The translations under genes were made by a program, and so were the position numbers. Below are positions 49,901 to 60,110 of a stretch of 64,000 nucleotides of DNA, piece after piece. Position 1 is the stretch's first letter; each line of letters starts with the position of its first letter. The notes beneath the pieces are model-generated. The model had not been told where the DNA came from, ran no database searches, and was given only the letters and a program-made list of their open reading frames with translations. Source of the DNA: Citrus sinensis (taxonomy: Eukaryota; Streptophyta; Magnoliopsida; Sapindales; Rutaceae); NCBI RefSeq assembly GCF_022201045.2, contig NC_068558.1, positions 39,141,501-39,205,500 on the forward strand. Reading direction: 5' to 3'.

Positions 49901-51331
49901 ATATGCAATGAGGTCTGCATAACCATATCTCTGTGGAGGTCTTATCTGTCTTCTCTCTCTATCTCTGACCAGGTGATAGTCTCTAAGTTGGGTTTGAGTG
50001 TGCTGTTGTGATTGTGGCTCATTGTTTCCATTACTGTCATTTTCATTTCTATCAGAATCTGCAGCTTCTTGTGAGGACTTCAGATTTGGATGCTCCACCT
50101 CAAACTGTATACTCTCTGGAGTTTTAGTCTGAGGTTCAGTACCAGTTTCTTGTAGTTTTTTCTTGAGCACAGTTTCTTCATTGAAGATCACATCCCTACT
50201 GATGATGCACCTTGGTGGGGATAGGTCAGTGCACCATAACTTGTAGCCTTTTACACCCTCTGGATACCCTATAAACTTCCCTTTCAAAGCTCTTGGAGAT
50301 AACTTTCCTTGCTTTACATGTGCATAAGCATCACATCCAAAAGCTTTAAGCTCTGTATAGTTACCAGGTTTTCCAGACCACTTTTCTAATGGTGTTTTAA
50401 AGTCAATTGCAGCAGATGGGCTAAGGTTCACCAAGATGCAGGCTGTTAGTAAGGTTTCTGCCCATAGCCCTTTAGGAAGTTGGGACTGTATCATCATACA
50501 TCTGACTTTGTCCATTAAAGTCCTGTTCATCCTTTCAGCTAGGCCATTTTGCTGTGGGGTTAACCTTACTGTTCTGTGTCTAGCAATCCCCTCATTTGCA
50601 CAGAAACTGTCAAACTCTTGATTACAATACTCAAGGTCATTGTCTGTCCTTAGTTTCTTAACCTTTTTCTCGGTTTGATTCTCTACCAGTGCTTTCCACT
50701 CTTTAAATTTCCCAAACACCTGATCTTTACTTTTCAGCACATACACCCACACTCTTCTAGAGTAGTCATCTATCATGGTCATAAAATATCTATTTCCACC
50801 TAGGGATGGAACCTGAGAATGCCCCCATAGATCTGAATGTATATATTGCAAAATCTCAGAGGTCTTATGTATAGATTTCTTGAAGCTATTCCTAGTGGAT
50901 TTACCTAGGATACATTCTTCACAGAACACTAGCTCTCCAATCTTATCATTCCCTAGAACACCTTGCTTATTAAGTTCTTTCAGACCTTTAATACTCATAT
51001 GCCCAAGTCTTAAGTGCCATAGTGCAATTTTATCTATATTAGTGCTTTCAATGGCATTAGAGACCCCTGTTACAGACGCCCCATCTAAAACATAAACCCC
51101 ATTCTTTCTGGTCCCTTTCATAACCAGTGTGGATCCATTAAGAATCTTCAACTCACCTGATTCAAGCTTAATGCTACATCCCATTTGATTTATCATTCCT
51201 AAAGAAATCAAATTCCTTTTAAATTCTGGAACATGCCTAACTTGTCTGATTTCTTTTATAGACCCATCATGCAGCTTAAGATGAATTATACCAATCCAAA
51301 TGACTTTACACACTGAATTATTACCCATCAT
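46914..51331 (-). pseudogene. Copia pol (integrase, RT, RNase H), interrupted
   Basis: 51331-49646 holds the integrase: HLRLGHMSIKGL with the CEEC zinc site, DDE residues in HSDLWG, MIDDYSRR and NGLAERMN. A TGA at 49648-49646 replaces a codon before YTQKEGVDF. RT continues (LDVKTTFLHG, KKSLYGLKQSPRQW) to about 49290 and is then interrupted by a 1374-bp solo LTR. It resumes at 47910 with LLLYVDDMLIAC (catalytic YVDD) and ends with RNase H (GYVDSDYAGD, HCDSSSAIYL) at 46914. Without the nonsense codon and the insertion it would be full length. Confidence 0.88.
47915..49288 (+). mobile_element. Solo LTR nested in the Copia reverse transcriptase
   Basis: A 1374-bp segment starts TGTTG, ends CAACA, and is flanked by the 5-bp TSD ATGAT (47910-47914 and 49289-49293). 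Removing it and one TSD restores the RT frame around the YVDD motif. Internally there is a TATA-like tctataaaaaggggg (48569) and AATAAA (48672), and no pol gene or second LTR. This is what remains after LTR-LTR recombination of another retrotransposon, on the plus strand. It contains many TACTGTTCA/TACTATTCAC motifs at about 48175-48480. Confidence 0.88.
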
Positions 51332-51344
51332 TACTCTTCCTCCA

Positions 51345-52262
51345 TCAAAGTCTTGATAGTCCCTTATATGGACTCATATGAAATGTGCAACCAGAGTCAA
51401 GAATCCACTTACCCTTTTGCTTATCCTCAGTGGCAACACACACACCTGCTGACTCATAGCCATCTTCTTCTTCTTCAGCTGTAGCTGCATTCCCAACTTT
51501 CTCCTTATTCTTGTTCTTTAAGTCTGGGCAATCCTTCTTGAAATGTCCTTCCTTATGACAATGGAAACATTTCAGATCATTTGGCTTGGTCTTGGATTTG
51601 GACTGCTTCTGATTCTTTGTTGTATTCTTATTCTTTTCAAACTTCCCCTTTACTGTTAACCCAACTCCACTTTCTATACTCACAGACTTTTGTTGCAGCC
51701 CTCTAGTATTTAAGACTGCCTTTACCTCATCCAGGGACAATGTCTGCCTCTCATACATTAGGGCATCCACAAAGTTAGAGTATGATTGTGGTAATGAACT
51801 TACCAAGAGCAGAGCTTTACTTTCATCACTGAGGCTTTCATCAATTGTCTCTAGGGTGTCACACACTCTATTGAATTCATCTATATGATCATCAAGAGAG
51901 GATCCCTCTGCCATCTTTAGAGAAAACATCCTTTTCTTGATATGAAGTCTGTTGGTGAGAGACTTTGTCATATAGATGGTTTTCAGTTTTGCCCACAGAT
52001 CAGCCACTGTCTTTTTTTTGGCAACTTCTCTAATAACAGAGTCTCCAAGACTCAAGATTATTGTGCTTTTTGCCCTTTTATCTATATCAGTAGCCTGTTG
52101 AGGTGTTAGTGATGATGAAGCTTCCATTCCCTCTTTCTTGGTGACTGGTTCTAAGGCATCTCCCAGTCCTTGAGTTATCAGTAGAGCCTCCATCTTTACT
52201 TTCCACATATTAAAGTCGTTCTTGCTTGTAAACTTCTCCAGATCAATCTTAGGGTGAGCCAT
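51345..52262 (-). CDS. Copia gag-protease ORF (first element)
   Basis: A 305-residue ORF: gag domain with an FNMWKVKMEALL start, then a CCHC zinc knuckle CFHCHKEGHFKKDC for RNA packaging, then the protease active site DSGCTFHM. The ORF ends just after the protease motif through a small deletion/frameshift near 51340; the integrase continues in another frame from 51331. ATG 52262 lies 40 bp inside the 5' LTR boundary, as expected. Confidence 0.85.
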   Translation of the reverse strand: MAHPKIDLEKFTSKNDFNMWKVKMEALLITQGLGDALEPVTKKEGMEASSSLTPQQATDIDKRAKSTIILSLGDSVIREVAKKKTVADLWAKLKTIYMTKSLTNRLHIKKRMFSLKMAEGSSLDDHIDEFNRVCDTLETIDESLSDESKALLLVSSLPQSYSNFVDALMYERQTLSLDEVKAVLNTRGLQQKSVSIESGVGLTVKGKFEKNKNTTKNQKQSKSKTKPNDLKCFHCHKEGHFKKDCPDLKNKNKEKVGNAATAEEEEDGYESAGVCVATEDKQKGKWILDSGCTFHMSPYKGLSRL

Positions 52263-55200
52263 ACTAGAATCTGATTAAAGAAACCCTGCTCTGATACCAA
52301 TTATAGAACCTGAAGGGCACTCAGTTGCTCAAACACCTTCAGCTTCTGCCCAAGATCCAAGATCAGATTCCTAGATGCTAGACTATAGATGACTTGAAAA
52401 AGATTTAACCAAGAACTTCTACTGAACAAAACAATCAATGGTTTAAGAATTAAAGAATCGAAATAAACGAAAGAATAAAGAACAGAAAAGTTTTAACGTG
52501 ATTCAGCTAACACACTTAGCTTACATCCACGGAGGAACAAGACTTCAGGCTTTTATTGAATGAACTCAAGATTACAGAGAATTACATATGGTATCTCATG
52601 GAAATTACATGCGCTTAAACCCAGGACTAACCCCCATTTTATACTCATAAATCGTAGCCAGCTATCTGCACCAGAATCAGCTCCTTTCAGTTGCTGATAA
52701 CTTCCTGGAAACTAATCCCAGATGCTCACGTGCAAGCCATGCTTCATCAACGACTTTAACGGCTTCTTTCATTCGAACCATTCACGTGCGTCTCAGGTGT
52801 TTCACTTAAATAAAACGACATTCCTTGACATCGTTTCACTTGGCTTTAGTTTACACACCGAAACGCACTTTCTCAAGTCGTTTCAAAGTCTCTGAATTGC
52901 TTTCACTGGTTACTTTACAGTTATGTTTGGATCCTTATGCTCGTCATTGAGTTCTTAATAGAATCTATCATCTTTTTGAAAGCAAATTTCGAGTCGACGC
53001 ATCATTCCTCTGAGTTTATCAATCCAGCCCATGAAAGGAAAATAATCTGTCACAAAAAAGCCTACAGGCGAGGCTTGAATTTCAGTAAAAAATGTAAGGA
53101 ATCTACTTCTTCCACTTATTGCTTCATATTCGTTACCATGCCTCTTGCCAAAACCAATTCTACAAATAATGTTGCTTGCAAGAGACCTCATTATCCCACT
53201 TAAGTTGACTTGTTTAGAAGCAGCTGATTTTAATATGTATTCAATCATTCTCGAAACTTCATCTTCTCTAATGGGTCGAAAACTTTGTGCTCTGCTAGGG
53301 TTAAAGAGGTAACTGCCACATAATTTTCTTATCTCTATCCAGTACTCACCATAGGGTGAAAATACCAAGTCCAAGCCATTATAAGATAGCTTTTATGATG
53401 CTAGACTTGCTAGCCAACTACAGAATTGAATATCATGGGTTTTCGAAGTCTCTTTAGCCATTTCTGCTGAGGAAACAACTATAATTGGCACAACACCAAG
53501 ATGCAATGAAATAAAAGGGCCATATATTTTAGATAGTTCCCATAATAACACTTGAGGCTTTGAGAAATCAAACTGGTGTACGTTACCGATAAAGGGTAGG
53601 CCATGAGGGCGAGGAGGTATTTTAATCTTTTTTTTATTATTTTTATGATAAGTGTTTACGGAAAACAAGAAGAGGAAGATTGGGAGACACAGAATGATGA
53701 TGATCACAAGTAAAGCCATTATCGTTTATGCTCCCTACTGAAGTGACTAAACCTCTATAAATAAGGAAACAAAATGCAAGTTAATAAATATTATCAGAGG
53801 GCTCTCTTTTTGTTTTGTATTCTTGTTATTGAGTTTATCTCATTTGGTGCCCAAAAGCATAAGGTCCAAAAATATTTGTTTGATGTATGATTAATATTAA
53901 GGTTTAAACTTGCATGAAAATTGCCATAAAATTTGGCTTTAAAAAGCAAGCAGCTTACCTAATTTGTGATATCGCAAAAAGACGAGTGAAGAAAAGACGA
54001 GAGAGAGAACAGTGGCGTGAGATTAGATTTGGGAGCTAGGATTTTAATATTTGATTACATGATCGGAAGGCGAAATTAACTCTGTTTTCTCCCAAATTTT
54101 GAGGGTAAATTCATGGTATCGCCCTCTACAATCCTATTGGTCTTTATTTTTATTTTATCCTTTCGTTGGCTATTATTTGAAATACTCACTTGTTAAAGAG
54201 GCAAATATTAGGTTGTTACTGTAAGCAAGAATATTGAGAATCTTGATGTTGTTAGTCTCTAGTGTCATCTAGAGAAGAATTTGTACTGTAATCCCATTAA
54301 ACTAGTGAAAGATTTTATCAGACTACAATCCCGCGGTTTTTCCCGCTTTGGGATTTCCATGTAAAAAATATGTCTCTTGTGGTTGGTTTATTTTTCTGCC
54401 TATTTATTTGTGGTACACATTCCTATTTTAATCACACAAAAAGAAAAAAAGTTTTGTTTCCGCTTAATTTTCAACTGCTTGTGTGAGTTCCTTTCCCAAC
54501 ATAGTGGTATCAGAGTATCAGGTTGTGTTTTTTTATTACTTATATGGTTGAGATGGAGGAGTCATCTGCATGCATGATTAAATTAAAGTCATAGAATTAT
54601 GGTATTTGGAAATCTAGGATGAAAAATTTTATGTACATGAAAAACTTACATGAACCCATTAAAGGCGAATAAGCTAGACCCGCCGATTTAGATAAGAAAT
54701 TTGAGCAATTAAATAAGAAGGTTGTGGGTACTATTAGGTCATCGATTAATCAGAGTGTGTACCACCACGTCGCGAAGGAATCTAGGGCTGATGTTCTTTG
54801 GAGAAAATTAGAGACGATTTATGAGCAGCCGACAACACAGAATAAAGCTAATCTGATGAAAAAGCTTGTTAACTCGAAATACAATGAGGGGCACAGTATA
54901 ACTGAACGCACTAGTGAGTTTCAGGGCTTAGTTGATCAATTGACTACTATGAAAATTATTTTAGATGATGAGTTACAAGCATTGTTGTTGCTTAGTTCTT
55001 TATCTGACAGTTAGGAAATATTAGTGGTGTTAGTGAATAATTCAGCTCTGAACAAAAAATTAACCTTAGATATGGTTATAGATAGGCTGCGAAATGAAGA
55101 ATCTAGAAGAAAGAGTGTTGAAGCAGTTCTCTCTAAGTCAGATGTATTTGTTTCACAAAAACAAAAAATGCGGGGGAGAAGCCAAAGCAGAAATTCCTGC

Positions 55201-57390
55201 CAGCAGAACAATGATAACCCTAGAGACAGATCTAAGTCATAGAGGAGAAACATAAAGTGCTTTCATTGTTAGAAAATGGGTCACGTTAAAAAGGGAGTGT
55301 ATATTGTGGAAAAGAGAACAGACGAAAGAAAAAGATGATAGCTTAGAAAAATGACAAAGAGAACATTAAAGTCATAGATGATGGTGATATGGGTATTGTT
55401 TATGATGAGAGCTCTGTAAATCTCATTTGTCATACCAGTGATAGAAGTCAAGATCAAGAAAAAATATGTGAATGTGACTGTAAAAGATTTTGAAATTGAG
55501 ACGTGCATAAAAAACTTGGTTACATTGGTGAGAAATGATTAGGAACTCTTGCTAGAAAATGATTTCTACCCAGCTTCGCAGGTATGTTCCTTAAGACTTA
55601 TGTTCATTGCTTAGTTGGAAAGACACACAAAGTAGCTTTTAAAAGCTTTTCTCCATCTAGAATGTCGCAAATATTTAATTTGTTTCACATTGATATTTGC
55701 ATTATGCAAAGTAGATCAATAAGAGGTGCACTTTATTTTATGACTTTTATTGATGTCTGTTCTAGAAAAATGTGAGCTTTTTCTTTGAAATCTAAAAACT
55801 AGGTGCTTGATATGTTTAAGTTCTTCCATGCTTATATTGAGAGAGTGACATGAAGAAAATTAAAATGTGTCAGGGTAGATAATGAATGTGAGTATAGAGG
55901 ACTATTTGAATAGTATTGGATATCCCATGGAATCAGGCTTGAGAAAACTGTACCAAAAACCCCGCAGCAGAGTGGTGTTGTAGAAAGGATGAACAAAACA
56001 ATTGAAGATAGGGTCCGGTGTATGCTTTTCGATGCTAAGCTTCCTAAATCTTTCTGAGCAGAGGCTATGCGTACTGTAATTGACTTGATTAACCTTTCTC
56101 CTTCAGCTCCATTAGATAGCGATGAACCTAAGAGAGTTTGGATCGAGAAAGACGTTTCTTATAAACACATGAGAATGTTTAGTTGCAAATCATATATTTA
56201 CATACCTAAATATAAAAGATCGAAACTTGATGATAAAGCCAAGGAATGCATTTTCTTAGGTTGTGGGTATGAAGAATTTGGGCATGAAGAATTTGGGCAT
56301 AAATTATAGGATCCAATGGCAAAGAAATTAATCAGAAGTAGAGATGTTGTGTTCCTTGAAAATCAAATAGTTGGTGATGCAGAGAAGAGTGATGAGTCTC
56401 AGTCATCTCCAGAGATTCCTATTATCCTAACTTCAGTTTCTCCACTTGCAATTCATGATGATTATGGGAAAGCTGGAGAGGATAATAATGATGGTCTGGA
56501 AAAACCAGTTGAGTAAGCACCTCTAAAACCACCTGTACTACTAGTTGAACTAGAATTAAGGAGATTAACCAGAGAACAATAACTTTCCACTAGATATCCT
56601 TCACATGAGTATGTATACTTACAGATGGAGGAGAGTCGGAATGTTTTAAAGAAGCCATGTCTTACCAGCATAAAAATGAGTTGGTTAAAGCCATACAAGA
56701 GAATATAAAATTCTTGAATGAAAACCACACTTATGACTTAGTAAAGGTTCCTAAGGGAAAAAGGGCACTGAAAAATTAAATGGGTTTACAAATTAAAGAC
56801 TTAAAATAACTCACAACAGCGATACAAGACTAGATTGGTTGTGAAAGGTTTCAGTCAGAAGAAAGATGTTGATTTTGAAGAAATATTTTTTCCTGTGGTG
56901 AAGATGTCTTCTATCCAAGATGTTCTGGGATTAGCAACTAGCTTGAATTTGGAGATTAAACATCTTGATATAAAGATAGCTTTCATACACAGTGACTTAA
57001 AAGCGGAAATATACATGGAGCAACCTGAAGGGTTCAGTATTAGAGGCAAAAAAGAACTTGTGTGCAAGTTGAAGAAAAGTTTGTATGGGCTGAAACAAGC
57101 ACCAACACAGTGGTACAAGAAGTTTGATTCTTTTATGGAGAATCATGACTTCTACAAGACTATATGTGATCATTGCGTTTTTGTGAAGAAGTTTGGTGAT
57201 AATGATTTTATCATTCTTCTGCTTTATGTGGATGACATGTTGATTGTTAGTCAGGATGCTAATAAGATTGACAATTTAAAGAAAGAGCTTAGCAAGTCTT
57301 TTGCAATGAAGGACTTGGGAAAGGTGAAATAAATTCTTGGCATGAAAATTTTCCGCGATAGAAAATTTAAGAAGTTATAGTTATCTCAAG

Positions 57391-57947
57391 TAAGGTGGGC
57401 AAAAAAGCTCGGCCCTCACACATGAGAGCCTGGACAATGGGTCAAGAAAAAAAACCTGGGCCAGACCCAGGCCAACAATTTTAAAAAATTTATAAATTAG
57501 AATAATATAATTAAAATTGAAAAGTAACTTTAAAAAAAAGAAAACTTAAATTCTTAATTTATAAATCAATAATGATTCAAAAAAGCTAAAATTATGATAC
57601 TAAATTCTCTCTTTTATGTTAATTAATTAAGAGATCAATAATAATTCAAAAAAGCTAAAATTATGATACTAAATTCTCTCTTTTATGTTAATTAATTAAG
57701 AGAGTATTTAAATTAGAGAATCCAGTATTAAAGAAAATTAAATTTATAAGCTTTTATTTGCTTTATTTACTATTTTACTTTGAAATATTCATTTTATTTA
57801 ATTTATCTATGATTATAATAACTTGTTGTTCATTAATTTATATCAAATTTATAATAATTTAAAAAAAATTAAAAATATATAAAGCCTGAGCCCGGCCTAG
57901 GCCCTCATGCTCAATCCTAGGCCCAAGCCCTCTTTTTGCCATCCGTA
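57391..57947. mobile_element. hAT-like MITE inside the second Copia
   Basis: A 557-bp insertion with TIRs TAAGGTGGGCAAAAA and, reverse-complemented at the other end, TACGGATGGCAAAAA, flanked by a perfect 8-bp TSD ATCTCAAG (57383-57390 and 57948-57955). Excision would restore LSQEAYVERIL in the Copia frame. A 71-bp internal segment is directly duplicated at about 57560-57700. Confidence 0.85.
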
Positions 57948-58093
57948 ATCTCAAGAAGCATATGTTGAAAGAATTCTTGAAAGATTTAACATAAGCAAGG
58001 CGAAATCTGTTTGTTCTCCACTTGCGGGCCATTTCAAGGTTAGTTCCGAGCATTATCCTACAAGTGAGAAAGAGAAGCAAGAGATGAGATGAG

Positions 58094-58726
58094 TAAGGCA
58101 AAAAAGCTCGGCCCTCACACCTGAGAGCCTGGACAAGGGGTTAAGAAAAAAAGCCTGGGCCAGACCCAGGACCACTATTTTAAAAAAAATTATAAATTAG
58201 AATAATATAATTAAAATTGAAAAGTAACTTTAAAAAAAAGAAAACTTAAATTCTTAATTTATAAATCAATAATGATTCAAAAAAGTTAAAATTATGATAC
58301 TAAATTCTCTCTTTTATGTTAATTAATTAAGAGAATATTTAACTTAGAGAATCCAGTATTAAAGAAAATTAAATTTATAAGCTTTTATTTGCTTTATTTA
58401 TTATTTTACTTTGAAATATTCATTTTATTTAATTTATCTATGATTATAATAACTTGTTGATCATTAATTTATATCAAATTTATAATAATTTTAAAAAAAT
58501 TAAAAATATATAAAGCCTGAGCCCGGCCCAGACCCTCATGCTCAAAAGCCTAGGCCCAAGCCCTCTTTTTGCCATCCATAATCTCAAGAAGCATATGTTG
58601 AAAGAATTCTTGAAAGATTTAACATAAGTAAGGAGAAATCTGTTTGTTCTCCACTTGCGGGACATTTCAAGGTTAGTTCCGAGCATTATCCTACAAGTGA
58701 GAAAGAGAAGCAAGAGATGAGATGAG
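58094..58726. repeat. Tandem duplicate of the MITE plus 146 bp of Copia
   Basis: 58094-58580 repeats the MITE and 58581-58726 repeats the Copia DNA at 57948-58093. The left flank of this second MITE lacks the ATCTCAAG TSD and instead abuts the end of the first Copia piece. It therefore arose by tandem duplication rather than a second insertion. It lacks the extra 71 bp and four bases (TGGG) of the left TIR. Confidence 0.85.
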
Positions 58727-60110
58727 TTCCTTATGCTTCAGTTGTTGGTAGTTTGATGTACACTATGGTTTGGACAAGACCAAATATTGCTCATGCAGTT
58801 AGTGTAGTCAGCGGTTTCTCTCCAATCCAAGCAAAGAACACTAGATAGTAGTGAAATGGATTTTCAGATATCTCAGAGGCAATTCCAAGGCATGTTTATG
58901 TTTTGGTGGTGACAAACATGTATTATAAGTGTACACGGATGCAGATATGGCAAGAGATTTGGATTCTAGAAAATTCCTATTCGGATATTTGCTCACCTTT
59001 GCAGGAGGAGTAGTCTCATGGCAATCCAAACTTCAGCAATGTGTTGCTCTGTCTACCACATAAGCAAGTATATTGCAATCACTGAATGTTGCAAAGAAAC
59101 CTTGTGGATGAAGAATTTCCTACAAGAGTTGAGTGTAAAATAAGACAGCTTTGTTGTATATTACGACAACCAGAATGTCATTCACTTGGCAAAGAATTCG
59201 ACATACTATTCGAAATCTAAGCATATTGATATGAGATATCATTGGATACGAGACGTATTTGAGAAGAAACAGTTGCAATTTGAGAAGATACACACAACAG
59301 AGAATGGGTTAAATATGATAACAAAGCCATTGCCCCATGAGAAGCTGAAAAGCCATATGCAGAAAGCAGGCTCGGTGGTGCCCCTCAAATGATCTAGGGG
59401 GGAAAGATTGGTTGAGTCCATCTCATTTGGAGGCCCAAAACCCCAAAGTCCAAAAAGGCTTACTTGATGTATAATTAACATTAAGATTTGGACTTGGATG
59501 AAAATTGCCATGAAATTTGGCTTTGAAAGGCAAGCGGCTGACTTAATTTGTGATATCACAAAAAGACAAGTGAATAAAAGACAAAAGAGAGAAAAATGGT
59601 GTGAGATTAGATTTGGGGGCTAGGATTTCAATTTTTAATTGGACGATTGGAAGGTAAAATTAACTCCGTTTTTTTCTAAATTTTGAGGGTAAATTCCTGG
59701 CATCGCCCTCTACAATCTTACTGGTCTTGATTTTTATTTTATCCTCTCGTTGGCTATTATTTGAGATACCCACTCGTTAGAGAGATCTATATTAGGCTAT
59801 TATTTTAAGGCAAGAATATTGAGATTTTTGATGTTGTTAGTCTCTAGTGTTATCTACAGAACAATTTGTGTTGTAATCCCATTAAAATAGTGAAAGATTT
59901 TATCGGACTACGATCTCGTGATTTTTCCGCTTTGGGATTTCCACGTAAAAAATATGTCTCTTGTAGTTGATTTTTCTTTGGATTTTGTTAGTTTATTTTC
60001 CTGTCTATTTATTTGTGATTCACCTCCTATTTTAATCACACAAAGAAGGAAAGAGTTTTGTTTCTGCTTAATTTTCAACTACTTGTGTGAGTCCCTTTCC
60101 CAACACTTGT

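Larger units (their letters stand above)
46239..52919 (-). mobile_element. Copia LTR retrotransposon inserted in the P450
   Basis: The 6681-bp element has 618-bp LTRs at 46239-46856 and 52302-52919 that differ at about a dozen positions. TSD GTTAT lies at 46234-46238 and 52920-52924. The LTRs start TG (TA in the 52302 copy) and end CA. It reads on the minus strand: a primer-binding site matching initiator tRNA-Met (52286-52300, minus strand ttggtatcagagcag), gag, protease, integrase, reverse transcriptase, RNase H, then a polypurine tract (aaggtggagatt) next to the 3' LTR. The domain order is that of Copia. Its coding region is broken by one frameshift, one nonsense codon and a solo LTR, so it is not autonomous. 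Confidence 0.95.
45447..53719 (-). pseudogene. CYP71-like cytochrome P450 pseudogene split by a Copia element
   Basis: The minus-strand start at 53719 gives a membrane anchor (LVIIIILCLPIFLFLF), then PPRPHGLPFIGN and the P450 body to about 52925. Beyond the Copia insertion (46239-52919) the gene resumes at 46233 (EDIVDVLLQVQKD), has an intron, and continues through VVWAMTYLMMHPRAMKKVQ, NPERF, and the haem loop FIPFGAGRRIC to TAG at 45447. Defects are multiple: TAA for Gln near 53393 and near 52955, Glu to Gly in the K-helix ExxR motif (KGTLR), a two-base insertion directly after the haem Cys codon near 45625, and the retrotransposon. Intact homologues are ER-bound monooxygenases of specialised metabolism. 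It resembles the CYP71/CYP83 group; the subfamily is uncertain. Confidence 0.88.
54553..59392 (+). pseudogene. Copia gag-pol remnant of the second element
   Basis: Multiple stops and shifts break the polyprotein: gag (NYGIWKSRMK, then RADVLWRKLETIYEQP, about 54600-55015), a damaged zinc knuckle near 55260, integrase (HIDICIMQSRS, VERMNKTI, about 55590-56100), RT (LDIKIAFIHSDL, KKSLYGLKQAPTQWYKKF, LLLYVDDMLIVS, about 56835-57332), and RNase H with the terminal KSKHIDMRYHWIRD segment (59215-59392). The RT/RNase H junction is interrupted by the hAT-like MITE and its duplication (57391-58726). It is inactive. Confidence 0.88.
53827..60105 (+). mobile_element. Second Copia LTR retrotransposon (older, degenerate)
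   Basis: LTRs at 53827-54501 and 59409-60105 are recognisably the same but clearly more diverged than those of the first element. TSD CTTGT lies at 53822-53826 and 60106-60110. The primer-binding site (tggtatcagag, 54505) follows the left LTR, and a polypurine tract (aggggggaaagat, 59396-59408) precedes the right one. It lies about 100 bp upstream of the P450 start codon, in the P450 promoter region, and reads away from that gene. Confidence 0.92.
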
